A stretch of DNA of 64,000 nucleotides, from positions 1 to 64,000 of the forward strand of contig NZ_PPHF01000097.1 of NCBI RefSeq assembly GCF_002904335.1, in the 5' to 3' direction. A program made the translations under genes and the position numbers. The stretch is from Amycolatopsis sp. CA-126428. Lineage in GTDB: Bacteria > Actinomycetota > Actinomycetes > Mycobacteriales > Pseudonocardiaceae. The notes below the pieces were generated by a model that was not told where the DNA came from, searched no databases, and saw only the letters and a list, made by a program, of their open reading frames with translations. Positions 7,181 through 15,377 of this stretch are shown here, piece after piece. Position 1 is the first letter of the stretch, and every line of letters begins with the position of its first letter.

Positions 7181-8152
7181 TCAGTCGTTGCGGGCGGCCA
7201 GTTCCGCGCCGATCGCGGCCAGCGCCGCCCGCAGCGAAGCCGGCTCCAGCACCTCCACGCCCGGGCTCAACGCCACCAGCTGGCCGAGGCCGATCTCGTC
7301 GTCTTCCAGGGCGAGCTCGGCCTCGGCCCAGCCGTCCGCGTCCGGCGTCCCGAGCGAGACCAGCGTGTCCGCCAGGTGCTCGTCCCCGAACACGCGACGC
7401 AGTTCCCGCACCGCCGTGCGGTTCAGGCGCGCGCGTACCCGCAGCGGCCGCGGCACCTGCTCGAACGCCGCCGACGATGAACGCCACCAGTCGGCCAGGT
7501 CGAACGATGACGGCCGCGAGAAGGCGGTTTCCGAAGCGACGACCTCCAAGATCCGCGACACCCGGTAAGTACGCACAGCGTCGTCCGGGACCACGCGCGC
7601 CACCAGGTACCAGACCCCTGCCTTCAGCACGAGCCCCAGCGGCTCCAGCTCCCGCGACGCCACCTTGTCCCGGCGCCGGTACGCCACCGAGATCCGCCGC
7701 TGCGACCACACCGCGCGCACCACCGCCGCCAGCGCCGGCGGCTCGTCCGGCGAGCCGAACCAGCCCGGTGCGTCCAGGTGGAACCGGCCCGCCACCAGAG
7801 CCGCGTGTTCCCGCAGCTCGGCGGGCATTCCCGCGGACACCTTCGCCCGCGCCGCGCTGCCCGCGGTGTCGAGACCGAGCCCGGCGAGCGCGTCCGGCAC
7901 CCCCAGCGCGAACAGCGCGACGGCCTCCCGCGCGGTGAGGCCGTCGAGCCCGGAGCGCCAGCCGTCGACCAGGCGGAAGCCGCCGTGCCGCCCCTGCTCC
8001 GTCCACAGCGGAACGCCCGCTTCGCGCAGGGCCGCCAGGTCGCGGTGCATCGTGCGCTCGGAGACGCCGAGCTCCACCGCGAGCTCGGCGGCGGTCGCGC
8101 TGCGCCGCCGTTGCAGCGTGAACAGCAGCGCGACCAGCCGCTCGGCTTTCAC
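7181..8152 (-). CDS. WYL-domain HTH transcriptional regulator (YafY type)
   Basis: A 323-aa regulator with a DeoR-like winged HTH (about residues 1-60: ERLVALLFTLQRRRSATAAELAVELGVSERTMHRDLAAL). A WYL effector domain follows (about 140-205, with GVWYLVARV) and a C-terminal WCX segment. Members often sense nucleic acids or small molecules. GTG at 8152 lies 3 nt after the leuA stop, so it is probably co-transcribed with leuA. No DNA target is visible. Confidence 0.9.
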   Translation of the reverse strand: MKAERLVALLFTLQRRRSATAAELAVELGVSERTMHRDLAALREAGVPLWTEQGRHGGFRLVDGWRSGLDGLTAREAVALFALGVPDALAGLGLDTAGSAARAKVSAGMPAELREHAALVAGRFHLDAPGWFGSPDEPPALAAVVRAVWSQRRISVAYRRRDKVASRELEPLGLVLKAGVWYLVARVVPDDAVRTYRVSRILEVVASETAFSRPSSFDLADWWRSSSAAFEQVPRPLRVRARLNRTAVRELRRVFGDEHLADTLVSLGTPDADGWAEAELALEDDEIGLGQLVALSPGVEVLEPASLRAALAAIGAELAARND

Positions 8153-8155
8153 CAG

Positions 8156-9919
8156 CTAGCGGTTGGCGCGGTTCACCGCCGAAACGACCGCGCGCAGCGA
8201 CGCCGTGACGATCGACGGGTCGATGCCGATGCCCCAGAACACCCGGTCCGAGATCGCGCACTCGATGTACGACGCGGCGCGCGCGTCGTCGCCCGGCGAG
8301 AGCGTGTGCTCGCTGTAGTCCAGCAGGCGCAGGTCGAAGCCCACCGTCGACAGCGCGTCGAAGAACGCCGCGATCGGACCGTTGCCGCGGCCGGTGACCT
8401 CGTGCTCGTCACCCTCCACGCGCACGGTCGCGGTGATGTCGTACTCGCCGTCGCCGTTGTCGCGGACGTGCTGGCGGACCAGCTCCAGCGGCGTCTTGAG
8501 CTCCAGGTACTCGGCCGAGAAGGCGTTGTACATCGTGGCCGGGTCGACCTCGCCGCCCTCGGTGTCGGTGTAGCGCTGGATGACCTTCGAGAACTCGATC
8601 TGCAGCCGCCGCGGCAGGTCGAGCTGGTGCTCGGCCTTCATGATGTAGGCGACGCCGCCCTTGCCGGACTGCGAGTTCACCCGGATCACGGCCTCGTACG
8701 TGCGGCCGACGTCCTTCGGGTCGATCGGCAGGTACGGGACCTCCCACGGGTACTCGTCGATCGGCACGCCCTGCTTGCCGGCGGCGTCCTTCAGCGCGTC
8801 GAGGCCCTTGTTGATCGCGTCCTGGTGGCTGCCCGAGAACGCGGTGAACACCAGGTCACCGCCCCACGGCGAGCGCTCGCCGACCGGCAGCTGGTTGCAG
8901 TACTCGACCGTCCGCTTGATCTCGTCCATGTCGGAGAAGTCGATCTGCGGGTCGATGCCCTGGCTGTAGAGGTTCATGCCCAGCGCGACCAGGTCGACGT
9001 TGCCGGTGCGCTCCCCGTTGCCGAACAGGCAGCCCTCGATCCGGTCGGCGCCGGCCTGGTAGCCCAGCTCGGCGGCGGCGATGCCGGTGCCGCGGTCGTT
9101 GTGCGGGTGCAGCGACAGGATCACCGAGTCGCGGCGTTCCAGGTTCCGGGACATCCACTCGATCGAGTCGGCGTAGACGTTCGGGGTGGCCATCTCGACG
9201 GTCGCCGGCAGGTTCAGGATGACCGACTTCTCCGGCGTCGGCTGCCAGATCTCGGTGACGGCGTTGCAGACCTCGAGCGCGTAGGACAGCTCGGTGCCGG
9301 TGTAGGACTCCGGCGAGTACTGGAACCGGAAGTCGGTGTCCGGCTGCTTCGCGGCCAGCTCGACGACCATTTCCGCGGCCTGCGTCGCGATCTTCTTGAT
9401 GCCCTCGCGCTCCTCGCGGAAGACCACGCGGCGCTGCAGGATCGACGTCGAGTTGTAGATGTGGACGATCGCCCGCGGGGCGCCTTCGAGCGACTTGAAG
9501 GTCCGCTCGATCAGCTCGGGACGGCACTGGGTCAGCACCTGGATGCTGACGTCGTCCGGGATGGCGTGCTCTTCGATGATCTCGCGGACGAAGTCGAAGT
9601 CGGTCTGCGACGCGGCCGGGAAGCCGACCTCGATCTCCTTGTAGCCCATGCGTACGAGCAGGTCGAAGAACTTGCGCTTGCGCGCGGGCGACATCGGGTC
9701 GATCAGGGCCTGGTTGCCGTCACGCAGGTCGACGGCGCACCACAGCGGCGCGCGGTCGATGCGCTTCTCGGGCCAGGTGCGGTCGGGCAGATCGATGTTC
9801 TCGATCAGGTCGTACCAGGGGCGGTAGCGGTGCACCGGCATGGACGTGCCGCGCTGGGTGTTCCAGGCGGGCTGGTCGGCGGGAGCCGGGCGAGAGGGTT
9901 TGCGGATGCGCGAGCTCAT
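8156..9919 (-). CDS. leuA: 2-isopropylmalate synthase
   Basis: First committed enzyme of leucine synthesis: acetyl-CoA plus 2-oxoisovalerate gives 2-isopropylmalate. At 587 aa it is the long actinobacterial LeuA2 form. An N-terminal extension is followed by the TIM barrel (about 45-330) with CAVDLRDGNQALIDPM at the metal/substrate site and SLHPHNDRGTG. A linker and the C-terminal LeuA dimer/leucine-feedback domain (about 440-575, VEGDEHEVTGRGNGPIAAFFDAL) complete it. ATG at 9919 has GGAG about 11 nt upstream. A leader peptide with three Leu codons and a strong hairpin precede it, implying attenuation control. Confidence 0.96.
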   Translation of the reverse strand: MSSRIRKPSRPAPADQPAWNTQRGTSMPVHRYRPWYDLIENIDLPDRTWPEKRIDRAPLWCAVDLRDGNQALIDPMSPARKRKFFDLLVRMGYKEIEVGFPAASQTDFDFVREIIEEHAIPDDVSIQVLTQCRPELIERTFKSLEGAPRAIVHIYNSTSILQRRVVFREEREGIKKIATQAAEMVVELAAKQPDTDFRFQYSPESYTGTELSYALEVCNAVTEIWQPTPEKSVILNLPATVEMATPNVYADSIEWMSRNLERRDSVILSLHPHNDRGTGIAAAELGYQAGADRIEGCLFGNGERTGNVDLVALGMNLYSQGIDPQIDFSDMDEIKRTVEYCNQLPVGERSPWGGDLVFTAFSGSHQDAINKGLDALKDAAGKQGVPIDEYPWEVPYLPIDPKDVGRTYEAVIRVNSQSGKGGVAYIMKAEHQLDLPRRLQIEFSKVIQRYTDTEGGEVDPATMYNAFSAEYLELKTPLELVRQHVRDNGDGEYDITATVRVEGDEHEVTGRGNGPIAAFFDALSTVGFDLRLLDYSEHTLSPGDDARAASYIECAISDRVFWGIGIDPSIVTASLRAVVSAVNRANR

Positions 9920-9966
9920 GAAAGGGGTGTCTCCAGATCGACGGGTGCGACCGGCACCACGAAGCC

Positions 9967-10004
9967 CCGCGACGGGGAGCCGGTCCGGTCAGGCCCCGTC
10001 GCGG
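9967..10004 (-). promoter_or_regulatory. Attenuator hairpin of the leuA leader
   Basis: A perfect 11-bp stem, CCGCGACGGGG (mRNA sense, complementary to 9994-10004) pairing with CCCCGTCGCGG (complementary to 9967-9977), around a 16-nt loop. Its 5' arm is formed by the last codons of the leader peptide, directly after the Leu triplet. Ribosome stalling on Leu codons would therefore decide whether it forms. Leucine-dependent attenuation of leuA has been predicted in other Actinobacteria; its action here is inference. Confidence 0.6.
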
Positions 10005-10030
10005 CAGCGAAGCAGGAGAGCACGCGCCAC
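9989..10030 (-). CDS. leuA leader peptide, 13 aa
   Basis: A short frame, GTG-initiated, reads M-A-R-A-L-L-L-R-C-R-D-G-A then TGA. It has three consecutive leucine codons (CTC CTG CTT). GGTGGG lies 3 nt upstream as a possible ribosome site. The stop lies 70 nt before the leuA start and overlaps the hairpin that would couple translation to leuA expression. The arrangement is that of a transcription-attenuation leader. Confidence 0.62.
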   Translation of the reverse strand: MARALLLRCRDGA

Positions 10031-10144
10031 GGACCCACCATAACCAGGGAACGCGGGCGGAGGGAAGCCGGGCCGCAACATAACCGTGACCCGGTCGGTT
10101 ACCTGTGGGTAGCAATCGGCGTGGCACCGTGCGAAACTGCGGGC

Positions 10145-10510
10145 ATGGGTGAGCACGCAGAGTCGTCGGAGGAGACCCGTGTCTCCCGTCGCGCCGCCGT
10201 CGACTGGCGCCGGACCGGGGGCCGGGTGGCCTCGCTGGTCGCGTCGATCGTCCGCTGGGTGGGCCTGGTCTTCGCCGCGATCCTGGTGATCCACGTGATC
10301 TTCACGGTCGGCTCGGCCAACCCGGACAACGGCATCGTCTCGTTCGTGAAGTCCTGGGCCGACAGCCTCGCGCTCGGCTTCAGCGACCTGTTCACCCCGA
10401 GTGACCAAAAGCTGCGCGTCCTGGTGAACTACGGCATCGCGGCGATCTTCTGGCTCGTGGTGTCCGGGATCCTGGCCAAGGTCATCCGCCGCGCCGGCGG
10501 GGCGTCATAG
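10145..10510 (+). CDS. Small membrane protein of unknown function
   Basis: A 121-aa protein with a hydrophilic N-terminus (about 1-28), a membrane segment (LVASIVRWVGLVFAAILVIHVIFTV, about 33-57), a soluble loop of about 30 residues, and a second membrane segment (VLVNYGIAAIFWLVVSGILA, about 90-113) ending in a basic tail. ATG at 10145 is the first start after the promoter gap facing leuA. It overlaps the convergent nitroreductase by 6 nt. I do not recognise a family. Confidence 0.7.
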   Translation: MGEHAESSEETRVSRRAAVDWRRTGGRVASLVASIVRWVGLVFAAILVIHVIFTVGSANPDNGIVSFVKSWADSLALGFSDLFTPSDQKLRVLVNYGIAAIFWLVVSGILAKVIRRAGGAS

Positions 10511-11104
10511 CGCCGGTTTGCCCCACTGGCCGCTGAACGCGAACTCCGCCAGCGGCAGCCGCACCCGGTCCGCCTTCTCGCGCTCGATCCGCCAGTCCTC
10601 CGCCAGCACGTCCGGCTCGGCCGGCGACCCCACCGCGATCGCCACCTTCGGCACCGCGTCCTCCGGGAGGGCGAAAGCCGCCTGGACGGCGTCCGGGGAG
10701 AAGCCCGCCATCTGGTGGGCGATCAGCCCCAGCTCGACCGCCTGCAGCACGAGGTTCTCCGAAGCCAGCCCGAGCCCGTATTCGGCGTAGGGGACTTCCC
10801 CCTTCTCGTTCGTCGTCATCATCACGCCGATCAGCAGCAGGCTCGCCCGGTGCGCCCAGGCCCGGTTGCCCGAATTGAGCGTCGCGAGGATGTCGTCGAA
10901 CGTCGTCGTGCCGCGGACGCCCACCAGGTAGCGGGCCGGCTGGGTGTTGCCGAACGACGGCGCCCAGCGGGCCGCCTCGAGGAGGGCCCGCACCTGTTCC
11001 GGGGTGACCGCGGCCGACTCGTCGTAAGCCCGCGGGCTCCACCGTTCCGCCATCAGGGTTGCGATCGGGACGCTCGTCACAGCTGGTTTCCGCACGTCCC
11101 TCAC
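10505..11104 (-). CDS. Nitroreductase family protein
   Basis: A 199-aa FMN-dependent oxidoreductase of the NAD(P)H nitroreductase fold. It has RWSPRAYDESAAVTPEQVRALLEAARWAPSFGNTQPARY at the N-terminus, the classic R-S-x-R-x-[FY] start plus the flavin-binding A-P-S-x-x-N-x-Q motif. GLGLASENLVLQAVELGL in the middle is the dimer/flavin helix. The C-terminal part is compatible with quinone or nitroaromatic reduction. The substrate is unknown. It faces the ask promoter region. Confidence 0.88.
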   Translation of the reverse strand: MRDVRKPAVTSVPIATLMAERWSPRAYDESAAVTPEQVRALLEAARWAPSFGNTQPARYLVGVRGTTTFDDILATLNSGNRAWAHRASLLLIGVMMTTNEKGEVPYAEYGLGLASENLVLQAVELGLIAHQMAGFSPDAVQAAFALPEDAVPKVAIAVGSPAEPDVLAEDWRIEREKADRVRLPLAEFAFSGQWGKPAL

Positions 11105-11323
11105 CGTACCCAGGCGTGCGCTGCATCACTCGGGAGGAAGGGCTCCGCGCATTTCGTTGGTGTTGCGGAAGATTTACTTCCCCGACACCCACCGGCGGGG
11201 TCCGCCCCACGTCAAGAGGGTGGCGGGCCGCCGAAGCCCCGGTAGGCTCCAGTTCAAATCATGGGACGCGGGGGCTCTCCGGTGCCCACCAGGGAGCCGC
11301 CCGGCCCGCGAGGAGGTTCGGGC

Positions 11324-12589
11324 GTGGCCCTCGTGGTCCAGAAGTACGGCGGATCGTCGCTGGAAAGTGCCGACCGGATCAAGCGCGTGGCGGAGCGGAT
11401 CGTCGCGACCAAGAAGGCGGGCAACGACGTCGTCGTCGTCTGCTCGGCGATGGGTGACACCACCGACGAGCTGCTCGACCTGGCGCAGCAGGTCAACCCG
11501 GCGCCGCCGGAGCGGGAAATGGACATGCTGCTCACCGCCGGTGAGCGCATCTCGAACTCGCTGGTCGCGATGGCGATCGCGGCCCAGGGCGCCGAGGCGT
11601 GGTCGTTCACCGGTTCGCAGGCCGGCGTCGTCACGACGTCGGTGCACGGCAACGCGCGCATCATCGACGTCACGCCGAGCCGGGTCACCGAGGCGCTCGA
11701 GCAGGGCTACATCGCGCTGGTCGCGGGCTTCCAGGGCGTCGCGCAGGACACCAAGGACATCACCACGCTGGGCCGCGGCGGCTCGGACACCACCGCCGTC
11801 GCGCTGGCCGCCGCGCTGAACGCCGACGTCTGCGAGATCTACTCCGATGTGGACGGTGTGTACACGGCCGACCCGCGGGTGGTGCCGGACGCGAAGAAGC
11901 TCGACACCGTCACGTACGAAGAGATGCTCGAGCTCGCCGCGAGCGGGTCGAAGATCCTGCACCTGCGGTCGGTCGAGTACGCGCGCCGCTACGGCGTCCC
12001 CATCCGAGTCCGTTCTTCCTACAGTGACAAGCCGGGCACGACGGTGACCGGTTCTATCGAGGAGATCCCCGTGGAACAAGCCCTGATCACCGGTGTGGCG
12101 CACGACCGCTCCGAAGCCAAGATCACGGTCACCGGGGTGCCGGACCATACCGGTGCCGCGGCCCGGATCTTCCGCGTGATCGCCGACGCCGAGATCGACA
12201 TCGACATGGTGCTGCAGAACGTGTCCAGCACCGTCTCGGGCCGTACGGACATCACGTTCACGCTGTCGAAGGCCAACGGTGCGAAGGCCGTCAAGGAACT
12301 CGAGAAGGTCAAGGCGGAGATCGGCTTCGAGTCGGTCCTCTACGACGACCACGTCGGCAAGGTGTCGCTCGTCGGCGCCGGGATGCGCTCGCACCCGGGT
12401 GTCACGGCGACGTTCTGCGAGGCGCTGGCCGAGGCCGGCGTCAACATCGAAATCATCAACACCTCGGAGATCCGCATCTCGGTGCTGATCCGGGACGCGC
12501 AGCTCGACGACGCCGTGCGCGCGATCCACGAGGCGTTCGAACTCGGCGGCGACGAAGAAGCCGTCGTCTACGCGGGGAGTGGTCGCTGA
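11324..12589 (+). CDS. ask: Aspartate kinase (alpha subunit)
   Basis: Phosphorylates L-aspartate, the first step to lysine, threonine, methionine and diaminopimelate. 421 aa: kinase domain (about 1-245) with VVQKYGGSSL at the ATP site and TLGRGGSDTTAVALA. Two ACT domains (about 260-420) follow for feedback control. GTG at 11324 is preceded by GAGGAGG 8 nt upstream; an ATG at 11261 in frame would add a non-homologous proline/glycine-rich tail and hide the ribosome site. The stop overlaps the asd start by 1 nt (TGATG). Confidence 0.96.
   Translation: MALVVQKYGGSSLESADRIKRVAERIVATKKAGNDVVVVCSAMGDTTDELLDLAQQVNPAPPEREMDMLLTAGERISNSLVAMAIAAQGAEAWSFTGSQAGVVTTSVHGNARIIDVTPSRVTEALEQGYIALVAGFQGVAQDTKDITTLGRGGSDTTAVALAAALNADVCEIYSDVDGVYTADPRVVPDAKKLDTVTYEEMLELAASGSKILHLRSVEYARRYGVPIRVRSSYSDKPGTTVTGSIEEIPVEQALITGVAHDRSEAKITVTGVPDHTGAAARIFRVIADAEIDIDMVLQNVSSTVSGRTDITFTLSKANGAKAVKELEKVKAEIGFESVLYDDHVGKVSLVGAGMRSHPGVTATFCEALAEAGVNIEIINTSEIRISVLIRDAQLDDAVRAIHEAFELGGDEEAVVYAGSGR
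12071..12589 (+). CDS. Aspartate kinase beta subunit (internal in-frame start)
   Basis: GTG at 12071 within ask, preceded by GAGGAGA, opens the same frame at M-E-Q-A-L-I-T-G-V. It would yield a 172-aa protein of the two ACT domains alone. In Corynebacterium glutamicum lysC the beta subunit starts at the equivalent place (M-E-E-A-x-L-T-G-V-A), also 172 aa, and forms an alpha2beta2 regulatory complex. Site, spacing and length match that arrangement. Expression here is inferred. Confidence 0.65.
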   Translation: MEQALITGVAHDRSEAKITVTGVPDHTGAAARIFRVIADAEIDIDMVLQNVSSTVSGRTDITFTLSKANGAKAVKELEKVKAEIGFESVLYDDHVGKVSLVGAGMRSHPGVTATFCEALAEAGVNIEIINTSEIRISVLIRDAQLDDAVRAIHEAFELGGDEEAVVYAGSGR

Positions 12590-13629
12590 TGGCGGACGGG
12601 CTACGGGTCGGAGTGGTCGGCGCGACCGGCCAGGTCGGTGCGGTGATGCGCAAGCTGCTGGCGGAGCGGGAATTCCCGGTCGCCGAGCTGCGCTACTTCG
12701 CCTCGGCGCGCTCGGCGGGGACGAAACTCCCTTGGCGCGACACCGAAATCACCATCGAGGACGCCTCGACGGCGGATCCGTCCGGTTTGGACATCGCGCT
12801 GTTCTCGGCGGGCGGATCGACGTCGAAGGCGCAGGCGCCGCGGTTCGCCGCGGCCGGGGTCACGGTGATCGACAACTCCTCGGCGTTCCGGATGGACCCG
12901 GACGTGCCGCTGGTCGTCAGCGAGGTAAATCCGCAGGCCATCAAGGAGGCGCGGAAGGGGATCATCGCGAACCCCAACTGCACCACCATGGCGGCGATGC
13001 CGGTGCTGAAGCCGCTGCACGACGAAGCCGGGCTGGTCCGGCTGGTCGCGTCGACGTACCAGGCGGTGTCCGGCAGCGGCCTGGCCGGTGTCGACGAGCT
13101 CGCCGGCCAGGTGCGGGCGGCCGCCGAGCACGCGTCGCTGCTGACCCACGACGGCGCGGCGATCGAATTCCCGACGCCGGAGAAGTACGTCCGGCCCATC
13201 GCGTTCAACGTCCTGCCGATGGCCGGGTCCATTGTGGACGACGGCGAATTCGAGACGGACGAGGAGAAGAAGTTCCGCAACGAGAGCCGCAAGATCCTCA
13301 GCATCCCAGGGCTGGGCGTCTCGTGCACCTGCGTGCGCGTGCCGGTGTTCTCGGGCCACTCGATCTCGGTGAACGCGGAGTTCGAGCGGCCGCTGTCGGT
13401 CGAGCGCGCGACGGAGCTGCTGAACCACGCGCCGGGCGTCGAGCTGTCGGAGATCCCGACCCCGCTGCAGGCGGCGGGCAACGACCCGAGCTACGTCGGC
13501 CGGATCCGGGTGGACCAGGGCATCGAGGGCGGCCGCGGCCTGGCGCTGTTCATTTCGAACGACAACCTGCGCAAGGGCGCGGCGCTCAACGCCGTGCAGA
13601 TCGCGGAGCTGGTGGCGCAGCAGCTGTAG
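12589..13629 (+). CDS. asd: Aspartate-semialdehyde dehydrogenase
   Basis: NADP-dependent reduction of aspartyl phosphate to the semialdehyde, 346 aa. N-terminal Rossmann motif GVVGATGQVGAVM (about 7-19), catalytic cysteine in ANPNCTTMA (about residues 126-134), and STYQAVSGSG. The substrate arginine and the HxxR-like region near CTCVRVPVFSGHS is where family members carry RIPVxxGHS. ATG overlaps the ask stop by 1 nt, so it is translationally coupled with ask. A strong terminator follows at 13663. Confidence 0.96.
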   Translation: MADGLRVGVVGATGQVGAVMRKLLAEREFPVAELRYFASARSAGTKLPWRDTEITIEDASTADPSGLDIALFSAGGSTSKAQAPRFAAAGVTVIDNSSAFRMDPDVPLVVSEVNPQAIKEARKGIIANPNCTTMAAMPVLKPLHDEAGLVRLVASTYQAVSGSGLAGVDELAGQVRAAAEHASLLTHDGAAIEFPTPEKYVRPIAFNVLPMAGSIVDDGEFETDEEKKFRNESRKILSIPGLGVSCTCVRVPVFSGHSISVNAEFERPLSVERATELLNHAPGVELSEIPTPLQAAGNDPSYVGRIRVDQGIEGGRGLALFISNDNLRKGAALNAVQIAELVAQQL

Positions 13630-13662
13630 TGACCACAGTGGACAACTGAAAACTCGCTTGGC

Positions 13663-13706
13663 CGTTTCGCGGTGCCCGGGGGATCCTGGGCACCGCGAAA
13701 CGCTTT
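13663..13706 (+). terminator. Rho-independent terminator after ask-asd
   Basis: A 15-bp perfect stem, CGTTTCGCGGTGCCC (13663-13677) with GGGCACCGCGAAACG (13688-13702), followed by CTTTTC. It separates the ask-asd operon from rtcB, whose ribosome site begins just after. Confidence 0.85.
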
Positions 13707-13722
13707 TCAAGGGGAGGAAATC

Positions 13723-14913
13723 ATGTACACCGCGGTCGAAGGGGCCCGCGTCCCGATCCGGATGTGGGCGGATCCCGCGTCGGTCGAAGAGCAGGCCATG
13801 CGGCAGCTGCACAACGTCGCGAACCTGCCGTGGGTGCACGGCGTCGCCGTGATGCCCGATGTCCACTACGGCAAGGGGGCCACCGTCGGCAGCGTCATCG
13901 CCATGCGCGACGCCGTCTCGCCCGCCGCGGTCGGGGTCGACATCGGGTGCGGGATGAGCGCCGTCCGGACGTCGCTCACCGCGAGCGACCTGCCCGACGA
14001 CCTCGGGAAGCTGCGCCGGCGCATCGAAAGCGCCGTGCCCGTCGGTTTCGGGCTGCACAAGACGCCCGTGAACCCGGCGAAGGTGCACGGCGTCGGCGGC
14101 TGGGACGCGTTCTGGAAGCAGTTCGGCGAGCTGCACACCGGCGTCCAGGACCTGCACGACCGGGCCGCGCGGCAGATCGGGAGCCTCGGCGGCGGGAACC
14201 ACTTCATCGAGGTCTGCCTCGAGGAAGGCGGCGCCGACGAGGGCCGGGTCTGGCTGATGCTGCACTCGGGTTCGCGCAACATCGGCAAGGAGCTGGCCGA
14301 GCGGCACATGGCCGTCGCGCGCAAGCTTCCGCACAACGCCGACCTGCCCGACCGGGACCTCGCGGTGTTCGTCGCGGGCACGCCGGAGATGCACGCCTAC
14401 CGGCGCGATCTGTTCTGGGCGCAGGACTACGCGGCGCGCAACCGGGCCACGATGGTCGCGCTGGTGAAGCTGGCGCTCGCGGACGTCGTGCCCGGCACGA
14501 CCTTCGACGACGCGATCTCGTGCCACCACAACTACGTCACCGAAGAGACCTACGACGGCGTCGAGCTGCTCGTCACCCGGAAGGGCGCGATCCGCGCCGG
14601 ATCGGGTGATCTCGGGATCATCCCGGGCAGCATGGGGACCGGTTCGTACATCGTCCGCGGGCTGGGCAACAGCTCGTCGTTCCAGTCGGCTTCGCACGGC
14701 GCCGGGCGGCGGATGTCGCGCACCAAGGCCAAGAAGCTGTACACCGCCGACGACCTCGCGGCGCAGACGGCCGGCGTCGAGTGCCGCAAGGACTCCGGCG
14801 TGGTCGACGAGATCCCGGCGGCCTACAAGGACATCGAAACGGTGATCCGCGCGCAGACGGACCTGGTCGAGGTGGTGGCGCACCTCAAGCAGGTGGTCTG
14901 CGTCAAGGGCTGA
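13723..14913 (+). CDS. rtcB: RNA ligase RtcB
   Basis: GTP- and Mn-dependent 3'-phosphate/5'-OH RNA ligase, used in RNA repair or tRNA splicing. 396 aa. Motifs in order: MPDVHYGKG (44-52), DIGCGM (73-78, metal Cys), GGGNHF (156-161, metal His), HSGSR (181-185), SCHHNY (266-271), HGAGR (325-329) whose His325 should be the guanylylated residue. GGGGAGG lies 7 nt before the ATG. No RtcA, archease or ribotoxin gene is adjacent, so its RNA target is unclear. Confidence 0.95.
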   Translation: MYTAVEGARVPIRMWADPASVEEQAMRQLHNVANLPWVHGVAVMPDVHYGKGATVGSVIAMRDAVSPAAVGVDIGCGMSAVRTSLTASDLPDDLGKLRRRIESAVPVGFGLHKTPVNPAKVHGVGGWDAFWKQFGELHTGVQDLHDRAARQIGSLGGGNHFIEVCLEEGGADEGRVWLMLHSGSRNIGKELAERHMAVARKLPHNADLPDRDLAVFVAGTPEMHAYRRDLFWAQDYAARNRATMVALVKLALADVVPGTTFDDAISCHHNYVTEETYDGVELLVTRKGAIRAGSGDLGIIPGSMGTGSYIVRGLGNSSSFQSASHGAGRRMSRTKAKKLYTADDLAAQTAGVECRKDSGVVDEIPAAYKDIETVIRAQTDLVEVVAHLKQVVCVKG

Positions 14914-14930
14914 CGGGTACCTTTGGCGCC

Positions 14931-15311
14931 ATGACGAGGGGTGGAACGACGGCCGCGTTGCTGGCCGGGGTCGCACTGCTGCTGGGCGGGTGCACCGAGG
15001 TCGGCAACGCGGTCGACCAGGGGGGCAGGACGGCGGACAAGGTCGCGGCGTGCGCCGAGGCGCTCGGGCTCGCCGACCTGAACCCCCTGGTCGACCCGGC
15101 CAAGCTCAAGGCACGCGCCGAGGACAAGGAGAAGCGGCTGCGCGAGCTCGCGGGCGACGTCCAGGACCAGGACGTCAAGAACGCGCTGCTCGGCATGGCC
15201 GACTCCTACGTCCAGGTGCAGAAGGAACGCATCGAGGACGCCGGCGTCGTCGCCCAGTGGGTGCAGCGCAACGTGGTCAAGCTCGACGCGCTCCGCGCCG
15301 CCTGCGGCTGA
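14931..15311 (+). CDS. Small lipoprotein of unknown function
   Basis: A 126-aa predicted lipoprotein. A short charged N-terminus, a hydrophobic stretch (AALLAGVALLL) and lipobox L-G-G-C put the acylated cysteine at 21. The mature part is helical and highly charged (LKARAEDKEKRLRELAGDVQDQDVKNALLGMADSYVQVQKERIEDAG), suggesting a helical bundle or coiled coil. Two further cysteines lie near residues 41 and 125. It starts 17 nt after rtcB and its end is followed by the second palindromic repeat. Confidence 0.75.
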   Translation: MTRGGTTAALLAGVALLLGGCTEVGNAVDQGGRTADKVAACAEALGLADLNPLVDPAKLKARAEDKEKRLRELAGDVQDQDVKNALLGMADSYVQVQKERIEDAGVVAQWVQRNVVKLDALRAACG

Positions 15312-15324
15312 GCAGTCTGCCGCG

Positions 15325-15376
15325 GCTGTCGTGAGTGGTAATCAGGGTTCTAACCCGAATTACCACTCACGACAGC
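15325..15376. repeat. Palindromic repeat, copy 2 (bidirectional terminator-like)
   Basis: A 52-nt palindrome: 25-nt arms with two mismatches around a CT centre. It contains GCTGTCGTGAGTGGTAAT, GGGTTCTAACCC and ATTACCACTCACGACAGC. Same core as 2821-2868 and 43821-43877. It fills the gap between the convergent lipoprotein and MFS genes, 2 nt from the MFS stop. Confidence 0.8.
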
Positions 15377-15377
15377 G

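Noticed and set aside
7778..10144. Very long open frame on the plus strand, antisense to leuA and the WYL gene
   Set aside because: It is rich in Arg/Val/Asp/Leu with no domain, as expected for the mirror frame of GC-rich genes. Only its last 121 codons (10145-10510) look like a real protein.
11230..11275. tRNA-like T-arm string (GTTCAAATC) upstream of ask
   Set aside because: No acceptor stem or anticodon arm can be formed around it.
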